DNA of 64,000 nucleotides. Origin: Glaciimonas immobilis. Lineage in GTDB: Bacteria > Pseudomonadota > Gammaproteobacteria > Burkholderiales > Burkholderiaceae_D. The position numbers and the translations under genes are program-made. Under the pieces are notes generated by a model. The model saw only the letters and a program-made list of their open reading frames with translations. It had not been told where the DNA came from and ran no database searches. How positions within the stretch are numbered: position 1 is the stretch's first letter; every line of letters starts with the position of its first letter. This document shows positions 55,159-63,935 of the stretch, one piece after another. The DNA lies in NCBI RefSeq assembly GCF_011947285.1, contig NZ_JAAOZT010000005.1, positions 117,507-181,506 of the forward strand, in the 5' to 3' direction.

Positions 55159-56235
55159 TTACATTGCCAGTTTTAAAATCGCCATTTGCGGCTTTTCACC
55201 ATTAAGGTCGGCCTGCAAGCTGAACGGGTAATCGCCTAACCATTGCCCTGCCGACCAATAAGTCCAGCCGCCCCATGCTGCAGTATTCTTTGTACCGTTC
55301 ACTATTGCCGCTAACGCTTGCAGGCAAGGCGCATTGGGTTGCACGCCGACCTCACCAAGAAACAAACGTTGCCCGGTAGCGATTGCCCATTCCGTCAGCT
55401 TTGACATTACCGTGCTTAACAATGCGGGATCAATACAGGTGTTGTGGGTGCCGGAGTAATCGGCATCCGCATATTGGTGGGTCTCGATCAAATAATTATT
55501 CGCCGGGTCATGAAATGTGCGAAACGCTTCTGAATTCGATACCCCGGCATCTTTTAGAAACCACGAATGCGCGCCACTCCAGCTTCCGCCGGGAACCAGA
55601 ATCAAATTTTTTGCACCGCCTAAACGTATGGCAGTGACAGTTTCCTGCGCTGTTACTGCCCACTCCGCTGTCGATAAATTACTTGGTTCGTTCATCAGAT
55701 CAAATGCGACGTTGGCTGGATCCATAAAGTGAGGCAGCAACCGCGTCCATAAATTGATCAACGCTGTATGCGGCACTGCGCCCGAGCCAATAGGCTGGCC
55801 GCGGTATGCGCCATAGTTATGCAAGTCAAGGATGATGCAGACTCCCAATAAACGTGCGTTGGCTGCGGTATCCATGATATTTTTTAACTCGACCGGATCA
55901 AGCTCGCCAAATAGTGTGGGTTGTATCCGCTCCCAAAGAAACGGCAGCCGGAAAACATTCAGTCCTTGCGCCTGAAAATGCCGCATGTCATCAATCACCG
56001 GATAGACATAATCGTGGAAGAGCACTCCGGGTAGCGTCTCGCCAGCAAACTCCGCCCCGCTCAAATTAACACCTGTCAGGCGTTTGCTATCAAGGCAATT
56101 AGCAGATGCCATGTGCGGCACACATAGGCAGCCGAAGACGATTGTGAAGGGTAAAATGCGCCGCAATCCTCTAAGGAACGCGAATTTTATAAGACTGCCG
56201 AGATATTTTAAGATTGCATTGCAGTAGTTATTCAT
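55159..56235 (-). CDS. Secreted glycoside hydrolase family 5 (cellulase-like)
   Basis: The 358-residue protein has a long n-region and signal peptide (LPFTIVFGCLCVPHMASANC, about residues 29-48) and a GH5 barrel. The acid/base glutamate is in AFDLMNEPSNL, the nucleophile in LFLGEVGVQPN, and GLNVFRLPFLWERIQP marks the N-terminal strand. The substrate is probably a beta-1,4-glucan backbone. In the exopolysaccharide locus it most likely trims or releases the polymer, as BcsZ does for cellulose. It overlaps the acyltransferase stop by four bases. Confidence 0.9.
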   Translation of the reverse strand: MNNYCNAILKYLGSLIKFAFLRGLRRILPFTIVFGCLCVPHMASANCLDSKRLTGVNLSGAEFAGETLPGVLFHDYVYPVIDDMRHFQAQGLNVFRLPFLWERIQPTLFGELDPVELKNIMDTAANARLLGVCIILDLHNYGAYRGQPIGSGAVPHTALINLWTRLLPHFMDPANVAFDLMNEPSNLSTAEWAVTAQETVTAIRLGGAKNLILVPGGSWSGAHSWFLKDAGVSNSEAFRTFHDPANNYLIETHQYADADYSGTHNTCIDPALLSTVMSKLTEWAIATGQRLFLGEVGVQPNAPCLQALAAIVNGTKNTAAWGGWTYWSAGQWLGDYPFSLQADLNGEKPQMAILKLAM

Positions 56236-57338
56236 GTTTTGTTACTACCTTTAAAGGAGACCGGTTGTGGAGTTGATGCGAGTGAAAATAGCGGAAGTAT
56301 CTTTTCCTTTAGATTATTCCCCAACGATTTAATCAGGCGCGCTCCAGGTTTTTCGACCATCTGAAAGTTGAGCCAGGAAACGAGCAAGACCATGCTGATA
56401 AATGAGACGAAAAAAATAATTTGAAGCAAGATCGCAACCAGATCAGTGCCTGGATCTGGAAGAAATTTTTGATACAAATAGACAACGGGCATATGCAACA
56501 GGTAAATTGAAAAACTGCATTCTCCGCAAAACACGACGAATCCATTTCCTAACATTAGCTTTCCAATGAGTGACGGAAACGTAAAGCTGAATACCAGAAA
56601 GGCACCAAAAGCGGCAGTCAATATACTGCTATAGAATTCTTTATTGTTCGCGAATGGCAAAGGTATCCAGCCGCTTTCCATCAATACCACCAAGGAGAGT
56701 AAAGTCACGTGCAAGGCCGTGGTTGCTTTGCTGCCCTGATCCTCTTTAATCCGTGATCGCAATGCGCCAGCGATCACGCCAAACACGAAATAATGCAACT
56801 TTGCACCAATGAAAGTGCCTGGAAAAACGTCACGGTACGACAACAGAACCATACATCCGAGGATCAAGAACATAATACCGAAAACATCAAATCGCACCAG
56901 ACAACGGCTGGCGGCGGCCCAGATCAGAACAAACATAAAATAAAATTCAACTTCCGGGGTGATGCTCCAAAACACCGAGACGTTTCCGGAAAAAAGAATA
57001 TGGCGCAGAATATTTTTGCTAGAAATGTCGTATGTAAAATTGGGGTCGAAATTTGTATAGACGACATAAGATATCAAGAGGATAAAAAGATACGCTGGCG
57101 CAATTCTCGAAAATCGTGAGATCGCATAATCGATTACGTCCGGCGCAGAGAATTTTTTTCCGACATAAAGATAAGCCATCAAAAATCCGCTTAAACAGAA
57201 AAAAATCGTTACGCCGATTTCGCCGGAAAAATTAATATTCAGCGGTAGCGCGAACCGACTCACACTGTGACCGTACACAACCAACAGGGCCGCTATTCCC
57301 CGCAAACCGGTAATTTCATTTATTTTTGCGTTTGTCAT
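56232..57338 (-). CDS. Acyltransferase 3 family protein, exopolysaccharide acetylation (GumF/G-like)
   Basis: The 368-residue protein has about ten membrane helices with the family start EITGLRGIAALLVVYGHSVS (catalytic histidine near residue 24) and FSRIAPAYLFILLISYVVY with the conserved arginine. In xanthan loci, GumF and GumG of this family acetylate mannose. Only one such gene is in this locus, so a single acetylation site is inferred. The GH5 gene follows with a four-base overlap. Confidence 0.88.
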   Translation of the reverse strand: MTNAKINEITGLRGIAALLVVYGHSVSRFALPLNINFSGEIGVTIFFCLSGFLMAYLYVGKKFSAPDVIDYAISRFSRIAPAYLFILLISYVVYTNFDPNFTYDISSKNILRHILFSGNVSVFWSITPEVEFYFMFVLIWAAASRCLVRFDVFGIMFLILGCMVLLSYRDVFPGTFIGAKLHYFVFGVIAGALRSRIKEDQGSKATTALHVTLLSLVVLMESGWIPLPFANNKEFYSSILTAAFGAFLVFSFTFPSLIGKLMLGNGFVVFCGECSFSIYLLHMPVVYLYQKFLPDPGTDLVAILLQIIFFVSFISMVLLVSWLNFQMVEKPGARLIKSLGNNLKEKILPLFSLASTPQPVSFKGSNKT

Positions 57339-57398
57339 GGCTTTTGCGGATACATTTTCTCTAAATATATTTCAGTCTAAAAAAGGCAACAGATCGCC

Positions 57399-58523
57399 TC
57401 AACGTGACATTAAATTTTTATACACTTCAACATATTGATTGGCGATGTGCCGCCAGTTATAACGATCCGCAAACTGCTGCATGTTACTGCGTCCAACGGC
57501 GAAATTACGTTGCGTTTCTTCGTGAAGAAAAAGGAGACGTTCGACGTTATCTTCATCGCTTTGTGCCGACAGTAAAATGCCGCTATGCGATTGCTCAACC
57601 AGATTACGAAATGGGGGAATGTTGCTGAGAACGGGTGTCAACCCGGCGCTCATTGCCTCAATTGCCGCCAGGCCGAAACCTTCATGCTGCGAAAGGCAAA
57701 TAAAGTAGCTGGCCTGGCCGATCAGCTCAGCCAAAGCGCGATCGCTCGGGTTGGGAATTATTTGCACTGAATCCGTCAATTGATGTTCACCCAACCACGC
57801 GCTCAGTTCTTCTGCTGTGTGATCGTATTCCCGACCCGCAATAATGAGTTTCCAGCCAGACTGTCGGGCAGCTATTTTTTTGAAAAGCGCCAACGTCTCC
57901 AGCAGTCCTTTGTTAGCGGACCAGCGCCCAAAATAAATCAAAGTTCTGGTGGGAGTTAGCGCCGCTTGATTTCGATATTTTTCGACATTGACGCCGTTTT
58001 CGATGACAGCTAACTTGGAAGGATTAACAATTTTTTTAAAGATGTTGCCATCGTTGTCGCTCGTCGCAATGATCTTGTCGTACATCATCGAGGACGCGCG
58101 CGTTACGGTGTTGAAATAAACTTTTTTTATTGTCGACGCAAAGCTGGTGTGAAAAAAGCCACCATGCGTTGATGCCACTAGCGGTCGCTTGTGAAAAGGC
58201 TTGGTCAAAGCCAAATAGTCAAAAAAGAAGTCAATTCCATGGACATGGATAACATCAGCATCGGCGACGTGCTTTAACACTTGCGGACACACTGGGTATC
58301 TGCTCGTTCCGCGAAACGGCAGACGCATGACGCTCACGCCGTCGACTATCGCTTTGGAGGCAAGAAATCCGTCAGCGTTTCTAAATAAACGGTTGAGTGT
58401 AATGATTCTGGGAACCTGATCATGGTGCTCACGTTGCTGGCGCACTATATTTCGCACGACGTCTTCCAGGCCACCAACGGAGGGTGAATATTGACGCACA
58501 ACGTGTACGACTTTAATCGACAT
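57399..58523 (-). CDS. Glycosyltransferase family 4, GumH-like
   Basis: The 374-residue GT-B enzyme has VRQYSPSVGGLEDVVRNIVR at the N-terminus (the GG loop) and the retaining E-x7-E motif in LSQHEGFGLAAIEAMSAGLT. In xanthan assembly GumH adds alpha-1,3-mannose from GDP-mannose to the cellobiose unit. The manC gene in the same locus supports a mannose donor, but the sugar cannot be proven from sequence. It lies 12 bases after the polymerase gene. Confidence 0.87.
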   Translation of the reverse strand: MSIKVVHVVRQYSPSVGGLEDVVRNIVRQQREHHDQVPRIITLNRLFRNADGFLASKAIVDGVSVMRLPFRGTSRYPVCPQVLKHVADADVIHVHGIDFFFDYLALTKPFHKRPLVASTHGGFFHTSFASTIKKVYFNTVTRASSMMYDKIIATSDNDGNIFKKIVNPSKLAVIENGVNVEKYRNQAALTPTRTLIYFGRWSANKGLLETLALFKKIAARQSGWKLIIAGREYDHTAEELSAWLGEHQLTDSVQIIPNPSDRALAELIGQASYFICLSQHEGFGLAAIEAMSAGLTPVLSNIPPFRNLVEQSHSGILLSAQSDEDNVERLLFLHEETQRNFAVGRSNMQQFADRYNWRHIANQYVEVYKNLMSR

Positions 58524-58535
58524 GTGAAAGGCCTT

Positions 58536-59822
58536 TTATATGCGGGTAAGCGCGGGGGTGAGTGTGGAATTTTTTTCGGGTAGGTGCGGCATAACCTCTT
58601 TTTGATTGTCTACCAGACATCCGACCAGAAACCAAAGAATACCTGCGGTCTTCAAGGCAAATAATGACGTTCCGCTGACGCACAGAATCAGCGACATGTA
58701 GAGAGTGACTGAAGCGCGAAAGCGGTTGCCCCTTTCGTCCTTCATGCTGAGCATCCAGAAAGCGATCCATAAAAACAGGCATAGCACCAAACCGAGCCGG
58801 GTTAGCAAGGACGGATATCCCATGTCACCGAAATTAATGTCGTATCCTTCCGTACCAAATATCATTCCGACATCCAGATTGCACAGCATTTTTCCACTAA
58901 CATACAGTCGCCCCAAAACGTTATCGCTATAAATTCCATTAACAAATAGAGCGGTTCCCAGCAATGTGCATACGCATAGCACTGGTAGGATCATCATCCA
59001 GATATATTTATTGCCGAACGGGATGCAACGCATCAGCATCAGCGCCGCCACGGTTATCATTCCGTAGCGCGAATCGCTCAATGCAATCATCGTGAACGCC
59101 GAAACCACAAAGAAAAGCATTTCCGCGATCTCGTCTCGTCTCTTTGATAAGCCCCAGGCGCCGACAATCACGGCAAAGTTACCGAGGGATACAGGCTCAA
59201 GAAACACCGACGACACTCGATGATTACCGATTAAAGCGGGCAAGATCGTGCGCCCTATTCCTTCCGGTCGCATGCCGTTCAATCCCAATACGCTGCCCTT
59301 GGCCCAGTTGGAACCAGGTGCCAGACCACCCTGACTGACATAGTAAGAAAAAATATTAAATATGCGCGAGAATCCATCCACAAAAAACAGTTCAAAAAAA
59401 GCAAAAAACAACACCACTAACACCATCATTTTAAGTAAACGGTCGGCATATTTAACGCTTCCAATCTGACGTCCAAGCCCGTAAAAAAGGATGGGAATCA
59501 TCACGTCCCGGAAACCTTTTGGATCCAGCTGGTTACGAAAAATTGCCATCAAAAAAAGATATGCGCCGACCAGCCCGGCGACGGCCAGAAACTCAAGTCT
59601 CATGTGCTTGATCAACACCACAAGACAGGCGAGGTAGATGACGCCCTCGGTCAATCCCACGCCCACCATGGAGATCGCATGGACGTTGGTGTGAAGAGCG
59701 CACAAGACGGCCTGGTACGTTAATGCGCACGTCAAAATCCAGAACACCACGCTTTTATCCGACACCGGCAAATCTACCGGGCGCGGAAAAATAAAATTCC
59801 TGATGGTTGAGAGAGAATGCAT
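58536..59822 (-). CDS. gumE: Polysaccharide polymerase (Wzy/GumE-like)
   Basis: The 428-residue membrane protein has about twelve hydrophobic helices and a large periplasmic loop in the second half, the general plan of Wzy polymerases. Sequence conservation in this class is low; position between the GumC-like and GumH-like genes is the same as in the gum operon (gumBCDEFGHIJKLM). It would join repeat units at the outer face of the inner membrane. A weakly basic C-terminal tail follows the last helix. Confidence 0.8.
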   Translation of the reverse strand: MHSLSTIRNFIFPRPVDLPVSDKSVVFWILTCALTYQAVLCALHTNVHAISMVGVGLTEGVIYLACLVVLIKHMRLEFLAVAGLVGAYLFLMAIFRNQLDPKGFRDVMIPILFYGLGRQIGSVKYADRLLKMMVLVVLFFAFFELFFVDGFSRIFNIFSYYVSQGGLAPGSNWAKGSVLGLNGMRPEGIGRTILPALIGNHRVSSVFLEPVSLGNFAVIVGAWGLSKRRDEIAEMLFFVVSAFTMIALSDSRYGMITVAALMLMRCIPFGNKYIWMMILPVLCVCTLLGTALFVNGIYSDNVLGRLYVSGKMLCNLDVGMIFGTEGYDINFGDMGYPSLLTRLGLVLCLFLWIAFWMLSMKDERGNRFRASVTLYMSLILCVSGTSLFALKTAGILWFLVGCLVDNQKEVMPHLPEKNSTLTPALTRI

Positions 59823-59855
59823 ACGGCTCGTTCGCCTTTTATTGGTGCAATACTT

Positions 59856-61169
59856 TTAAATTGAAAGACTAGAGTTGAGATCCGTGCGCACCCGACGAAG
59901 TGCAAGTTCTTTCATGACAGCTATGGCCAATCCAAGCATTAATCCGAGCATGATCGACATAACTATGTTGAACACAATATTTGGGCTAGCCGAATGCGTG
60001 GGTACGGTTGCCGCACTTAGCAGTGACACATCGGACTGGTTAGAATTACCTTCGAGCTCGGAACGGTTAAAGCGTATATGGACCGCGTCGTATGCATGCT
60101 GCGCGTTGTCGACATCTTCAACGAGAACCGATAGTCCATCGCGGGCGCGGTTGAGTTGAAAGACTTTGGTTCTTTGCGCCGCGAACGCGGCGTGCACCAA
60201 GGCTTCACGCTGGCGCAATATGTGGCTGTTATTTGCAGCGCCGCTATTAGTGGCTGCGATATTACGGCTTAATTCAGTACGCATTTTGTCAATCTCAGCT
60301 TTTGCGGCCTGATACTGTGGGTGATTCGGCGCTAGATTCTGCGATAACAACGCAAATTTTCCTTCGGCCTGCGCCAAGGAGGACTTAAGCGTTTGCACTA
60401 ACGAATTCGCGATCACATCAGGTGAATCCATCCCATTGCTACCCATTGCCTGACTCCCCCGCGACGACGCTTCTATTGCCTGCCCCTGAGCAATGATGAG
60501 TTGACCCGAAAGATCATTTAAGCGCGCGGTTTCAATGTCGAGGGTTTTATCGGTGCTTACCAGTCCGTTCTCTTGCTGATATTGGGATAGCTTGTTCCGA
60601 GCCTTTTCCAGGTTAGCACGAAGAATTTTTATCTTTGCGGCAAAGTAAGCGCCAGCTTGCTGCACCGGTGCCACCTTCATCTCGAGGCTCACCTGCTGGT
60701 AGGCGCTGGCAAACCCGTTAGCCACGGCCGCGGCGAATTTTGGATCGTTGCTTCTTGCATTGATTTCGACGACGCTACTTTCTCGCGCCGGGGAAACATC
60801 CACCATTTTTAGCAACAGGTCGACTAGCCAGTCACTGATCGATCCCCCGTCGCTGCGGATATTAGCGAAACGCTGCTGAAAGACCGGATCGTTCGCCAGG
60901 CGAAGATTGACGACTGTTTTCAAAGCGACTGCTCTGCTCAAAACGATGTCCATTTGTGTCGCCATATAACCCGCTACCAGCTGCGCGGGCAAAACCTCCC
61001 CCGACACCGGATCGGAACCTTTATAGTTCAGCACCATTGTGCTCGAAGCTTTGTAATTTTTGGGCAAAAACAAACTGGCGATGGTGGTTATTCCCACGCT
61101 CAACATCATTGTGAAAAGCACGATTTTATAGCGTGCACGCAGAATGGCTGATAGCTGATAAAAAGTCAC
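59856..61169 (-). CDS. epsF: Chain-length determinant EpsF/GumC-like (polysaccharide co-polymerase)
   Basis: The 437-residue protein has two membrane helices: IVLFTMMLSVGITTIASLFL near the N-terminus and a C-terminal one (NIVFNIVMSIMLGLMLGLAI). A large periplasmic coiled-coil domain lies between them. There is no C-terminal kinase domain, as in the EpsF and GumC types. It matches the EpsF family of the methanolan/PEP-CTERM exopolysaccharide systems through its length and EpsE neighbour. It sets chain length and bridges the polymerase to the outer membrane channel. Confidence 0.9.
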   Translation of the reverse strand: MTFYQLSAILRARYKIVLFTMMLSVGITTIASLFLPKNYKASSTMVLNYKGSDPVSGEVLPAQLVAGYMATQMDIVLSRAVALKTVVNLRLANDPVFQQRFANIRSDGGSISDWLVDLLLKMVDVSPARESSVVEINARSNDPKFAAAVANGFASAYQQVSLEMKVAPVQQAGAYFAAKIKILRANLEKARNKLSQYQQENGLVSTDKTLDIETARLNDLSGQLIIAQGQAIEASSRGSQAMGSNGMDSPDVIANSLVQTLKSSLAQAEGKFALLSQNLAPNHPQYQAAKAEIDKMRTELSRNIAATNSGAANNSHILRQREALVHAAFAAQRTKVFQLNRARDGLSVLVEDVDNAQHAYDAVHIRFNRSELEGNSNQSDVSLLSAATVPTHSASPNIVFNIVMSIMLGLMLGLAIAVMKELALRRVRTDLNSSLSI

Positions 61170-61296
61170 AAAAGAGTCCCAAGAAAACAGCTGTTCGAAT
61201 ATAAATTTACTTGCGATGTCAATCCTGTTGGTAACAGCACCTTTTTATCGGCATAGGGCATGACGATAGACCTTCCATAAATATTATTAGTGATTA

Positions 61297-62106
61297 TCAA
61301 AACAAACTTTCCTGGACGTACACGACGTCGTCAGGCTTGAGTTCGTCATCATTTTTCAGGCTGAGCGTTGCTGTTTTTCCGTTCGCGTCGCGACGTCTGA
61401 CGCGCAAACCCCGCTCGGTACCGCGCGGCGTGAGACCCCCTCCGATAGACAGCGCCTGCATCACACTCATGTCGCGTTCCAGCCGATAGCCGCCTGGGTG
61501 CTGTACCTCACCATAAATATAAAATTTATGTGCCCGATCCACGTACACTATGTCGCCGCCGATCAGCCTCATATTTGCCGTCATGTCTGCAGCCTGAATC
61601 ATGTCGACAAGATTAATCACCTGCCTGCTGACTCTTCCATCGCGCGTAAAGATGATGGTTGCGGTATCCCCGCCATCAGGGCCGACGCCACCGGCCAATG
61701 CCAGCATATCGGTCACGCTACGCGGGCCTTTAATCGGATATCGTCCCGGGTGCAAGACCTGGCCGAGCATGGAAACCTGTTGGCTTTCTAGCTCAGTGAC
61801 CAAAATGTTAACCTGTGCCGTTCGCAGAAATCCGCCTTCGGTTAATAAGCCGGCGATTTTCTTTTCCGCGTCGGCAGTCGATAGTTCCCCCACCTTCACA
61901 TCGCCTACGAGCGGAAAAGTAATACTGCCCATCTCACTAATTTTGGCCACCAGACTTAAATCCGGATTTCCAAATACGGCTATTTTTACGACATCACCAG
62001 TGCCAAGCGGCATGTCGGAGGCGCGCGCGGTGAAGGCTGAAAGTAAAAAAGCCAGCACCAACGTATGAAAGAAAATTTTACAAATTTTTATTATCATTCT
62101 ATTCAT
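61297..62106 (-). CDS. epsE: Polysaccharide export outer membrane protein EpsE/GumB-like (Wza family)
   Basis: The 269-residue protein has a signal peptide (IFFHTLVLAFLLSAFTARAS). The polysaccharide biosynthesis/export domain follows (LGTGDVVKIAVFGNPDLSLV), then SLBB domains (VSMLGQVLHPGRYPIKGPRS and FYIYGEVQHPGGYRLERDMS). No lipobox cysteine is evident, unlike Wza. It forms the outer membrane exit with EpsF. The gap to epsF of 127 bases contains a short hairpin. Confidence 0.92.
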   Translation of the reverse strand: MNRMIIKICKIFFHTLVLAFLLSAFTARASDMPLGTGDVVKIAVFGNPDLSLVAKISEMGSITFPLVGDVKVGELSTADAEKKIAGLLTEGGFLRTAQVNILVTELESQQVSMLGQVLHPGRYPIKGPRSVTDMLALAGGVGPDGGDTATIIFTRDGRVSRQVINLVDMIQAADMTANMRLIGGDIVYVDRAHKFYIYGEVQHPGGYRLERDMSVMQALSIGGGLTPRGTERGLRVRRRDANGKTATLSLKNDDELKPDDVVYVQESLF

Positions 62107-62237
62107 CTTTATAAGGTATTTTCCGCAACGATATTTGTGAGCAAGGTCCTGATTGTGATCCTCTGATCATTTTCATCTTTCATATTTCTAGCCCCAGGTT
62201 CGTGCACCCAATTGGTCGACATAGACGTTATTAACGT

Positions 62238-63113
62238 TCATAATTTATTTCGCATCACCGGATGTAGCTCCCCTTCGATATGTCCGCTATCGCTTTTTTC
62301 GACGTACTCAATTTTGGCTAATAGCCGCAAGCGAGCAATTTCTATGGCCGCTACTTCCTGCATTTTTTTATCCATCAGAAAACGTTCAATCTGTAAATTT
62401 TGCTGCACAGACCGAAGCGTGCCGTCCGCCATATTGGTGACCACTGAAAGCAAATCCCGGTCACCCTCTTCTATAACAAAAAGATGATTTGTTCCGATAT
62501 TTTGAAGTTGGCTAAACACATCATCCGGTAAGTCGGCGCTATCATATGAGGCGGCAATTCTGACATATGCAATTTTGCGTCCAATCAACCAAGCTTCGAC
62601 TTCGTCAAGCGATTTGCCAGCGTCCATAACAGCCTTTAGCTGACTGCTGAACTCTCGCGATGCAATACTTAGCTGGTTAATGTCCAGCATCTTTCGACGC
62701 AAGAATAACTTTTCATTTCCGTGAATATAGTCACCAACATTCTTCTGAGACGGCGAGCCCGTCGTTCCTGCCAGCGTTTCCAGATAAGCCTGCACGATTG
62801 CATACGTTTTATAGATTTCGATAAGCTGTATTACTTTTGGATCGCGATCCATTTTTTTTCGCTTAGCTTCCTGCAACAATATTTTCCTGTCTACTAAGCC
62901 CTCCAAAGCCTGTTTGCGTATATTAGGCGGATCTTCAGGATTGCTTCCCGGCGCAGAGCTCGATCGGACCAATTCGGCATCAAGTTGGCGGGTGGTAATT
63001 TCGTCGCCATTTACCCAAAGCAAAATCTTGCTGGTATTTTTATTCCTGTCGCTACAGCCGGTTAAGCTCAACACAAAAAATGAAACCATCAATATCAATA
63101 GCTTAGGTATCAT
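62238..63113 (-). CDS. epsD: EpsD-family peptidyl-prolyl isomerase-like lipoprotein
   Basis: The ATG at 63113 gives 291 residues with a lipobox SFFVLSLTGCSDRNKN (cysteine near residue 19); a longer frame has a non-signal N-terminus. The start of the mature part, VNGDEITTRQLDAEL, resembles SurA/parvulin chaperone N-domains. ALEGLVDRKILLQEAKRKKM follows. It matches the EpsD family, which accompanies epsE and epsF in exopolysaccharide loci linked to PEP-CTERM systems. A full parvulin catalytic domain is not obvious, so isomerase activity is doubtful. Confidence 0.82.
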   Translation of the reverse strand: MIPKLLILMVSFFVLSLTGCSDRNKNTSKILLWVNGDEITTRQLDAELVRSSSAPGSNPEDPPNIRKQALEGLVDRKILLQEAKRKKMDRDPKVIQLIEIYKTYAIVQAYLETLAGTTGSPSQKNVGDYIHGNEKLFLRRKMLDINQLSIASREFSSQLKAVMDAGKSLDEVEAWLIGRKIAYVRIAASYDSADLPDDVFSQLQNIGTNHLFVIEEGDRDLLSVVTNMADGTLRSVQQNLQIERFLMDKKMQEVAAIEIARLRLLAKIEYVEKSDSGHIEGELHPVMRNKL

Positions 63114-63302
63114 CACGCCCGTTCGGTGTAAAGCCCGGCTAACGTCAAGGGGTCTTTGGAAATATTCAAAACAATGCAAGGGTACCCTCCGACATATAAA
63201 TAAATGACCATATAGTTTTGCGCTTTCGATGACTCGGCTAGACAACCTACCAGCCATACACAATAGTAATTGTCGTGTCCGAAGTTAAGTTATCCGCCAG
63301 TT

Positions 63303-63815
63303 TTAGTATGGGACGAATCCAATTGACGCGCGGACTGGGCGACGACGTATTTGATAAAGGGTTAAACAAAGGACGACCAAAAGCAACGTCCACGAATCGG
63401 GCTTTGGTGGTGGTTGACCTTTAAAATTTTTGAGAAAATGATACAAAGAGTCGTCTATGAAATTGGTGCTTGATATCCGATTGTTGGGTAGCGCGGTCTT
63501 CCATTTGGCGGATGACAATTCCGTCGTTGCAGTATTGGCGTGCGGCCAGACGCCTTGCGATTTTTGTGCCGCAATGAACACGATATGTGGTTTTATGGCA
63601 GAGCTCTTTGGATGGTCTAGAGAGGATGCAGGTATGGGGGACCGAAAACGATCGCGCTCAGTGTTTGGCGAGCCGCTGTCAACGTTACTGTTGACAGCAC
63701 GGGTTGAGCGCGGTGAATTGATAGTGTGCGGCGGAAGCTTAAAAATTGGCGTTTCGGCGCCGGCAATACTCGCATGACCTAAAAAAGCGAGGCTCACCAC
63801 AATGGCTATTTTCAT
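63303..63815 (-). CDS. Small secreted protein with a PEP-CTERM-like C-terminal sorting signal
   Basis: The 170-residue protein has a signal peptide (MKIAIVVSLAFLGHASIAGA). The middle is low-complexity, Ser/Pro/Asn-rich and probably disordered. The C-terminus has PPPKPDSW, a hydrophobic stretch (TLLLVVLCLTLYQ), and a basic cluster (IRRRPVR). This is the layout of PEP-CTERM signals cut by exosortase, though the motif is PKPDSW rather than V-PEP, and ten residues follow the arginines. It lies between the GumD-like gene and epsD. No exosortase is in the window. Confidence 0.6.
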   Translation of the reverse strand: MKIAIVVSLAFLGHASIAGAETPIFKLPPHTINSPRSTRAVNSNVDSGSPNTERDRFRSPIPASSLDHPKSSAIKPHIVFIAAQKSQGVWPHANTATTELSSAKWKTALPNNRISSTNFIDDSLYHFLKNFKGQPPPKPDSWTLLLVVLCLTLYQIRRRPVRASIGFVPY

Positions 63816-63839
63816 TACATCCCCCTATAAAAAACACTG

Positions 63840-63854
63840 AAACGAGCGTCGTTT
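63840..63854. repeat. 15-base perfect dyad between gumD-like gene and the PEP-CTERM-like gene
   Basis: aaacga-gcg-tcgttt lies 25 bases upstream of the 63815 start. On the minus strand a run of six T follows after five bases, so it may act as a weak terminator or attenuator between the two genes. Confidence 0.5.
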
Positions 63855-63935
63855 TCCTACAAAAATCACTGTCAATATTTTTTTAATTTATATCTATTTT
63901 TTCGTTGCAACACGTACTGTCCGTCGTGTATTAAC

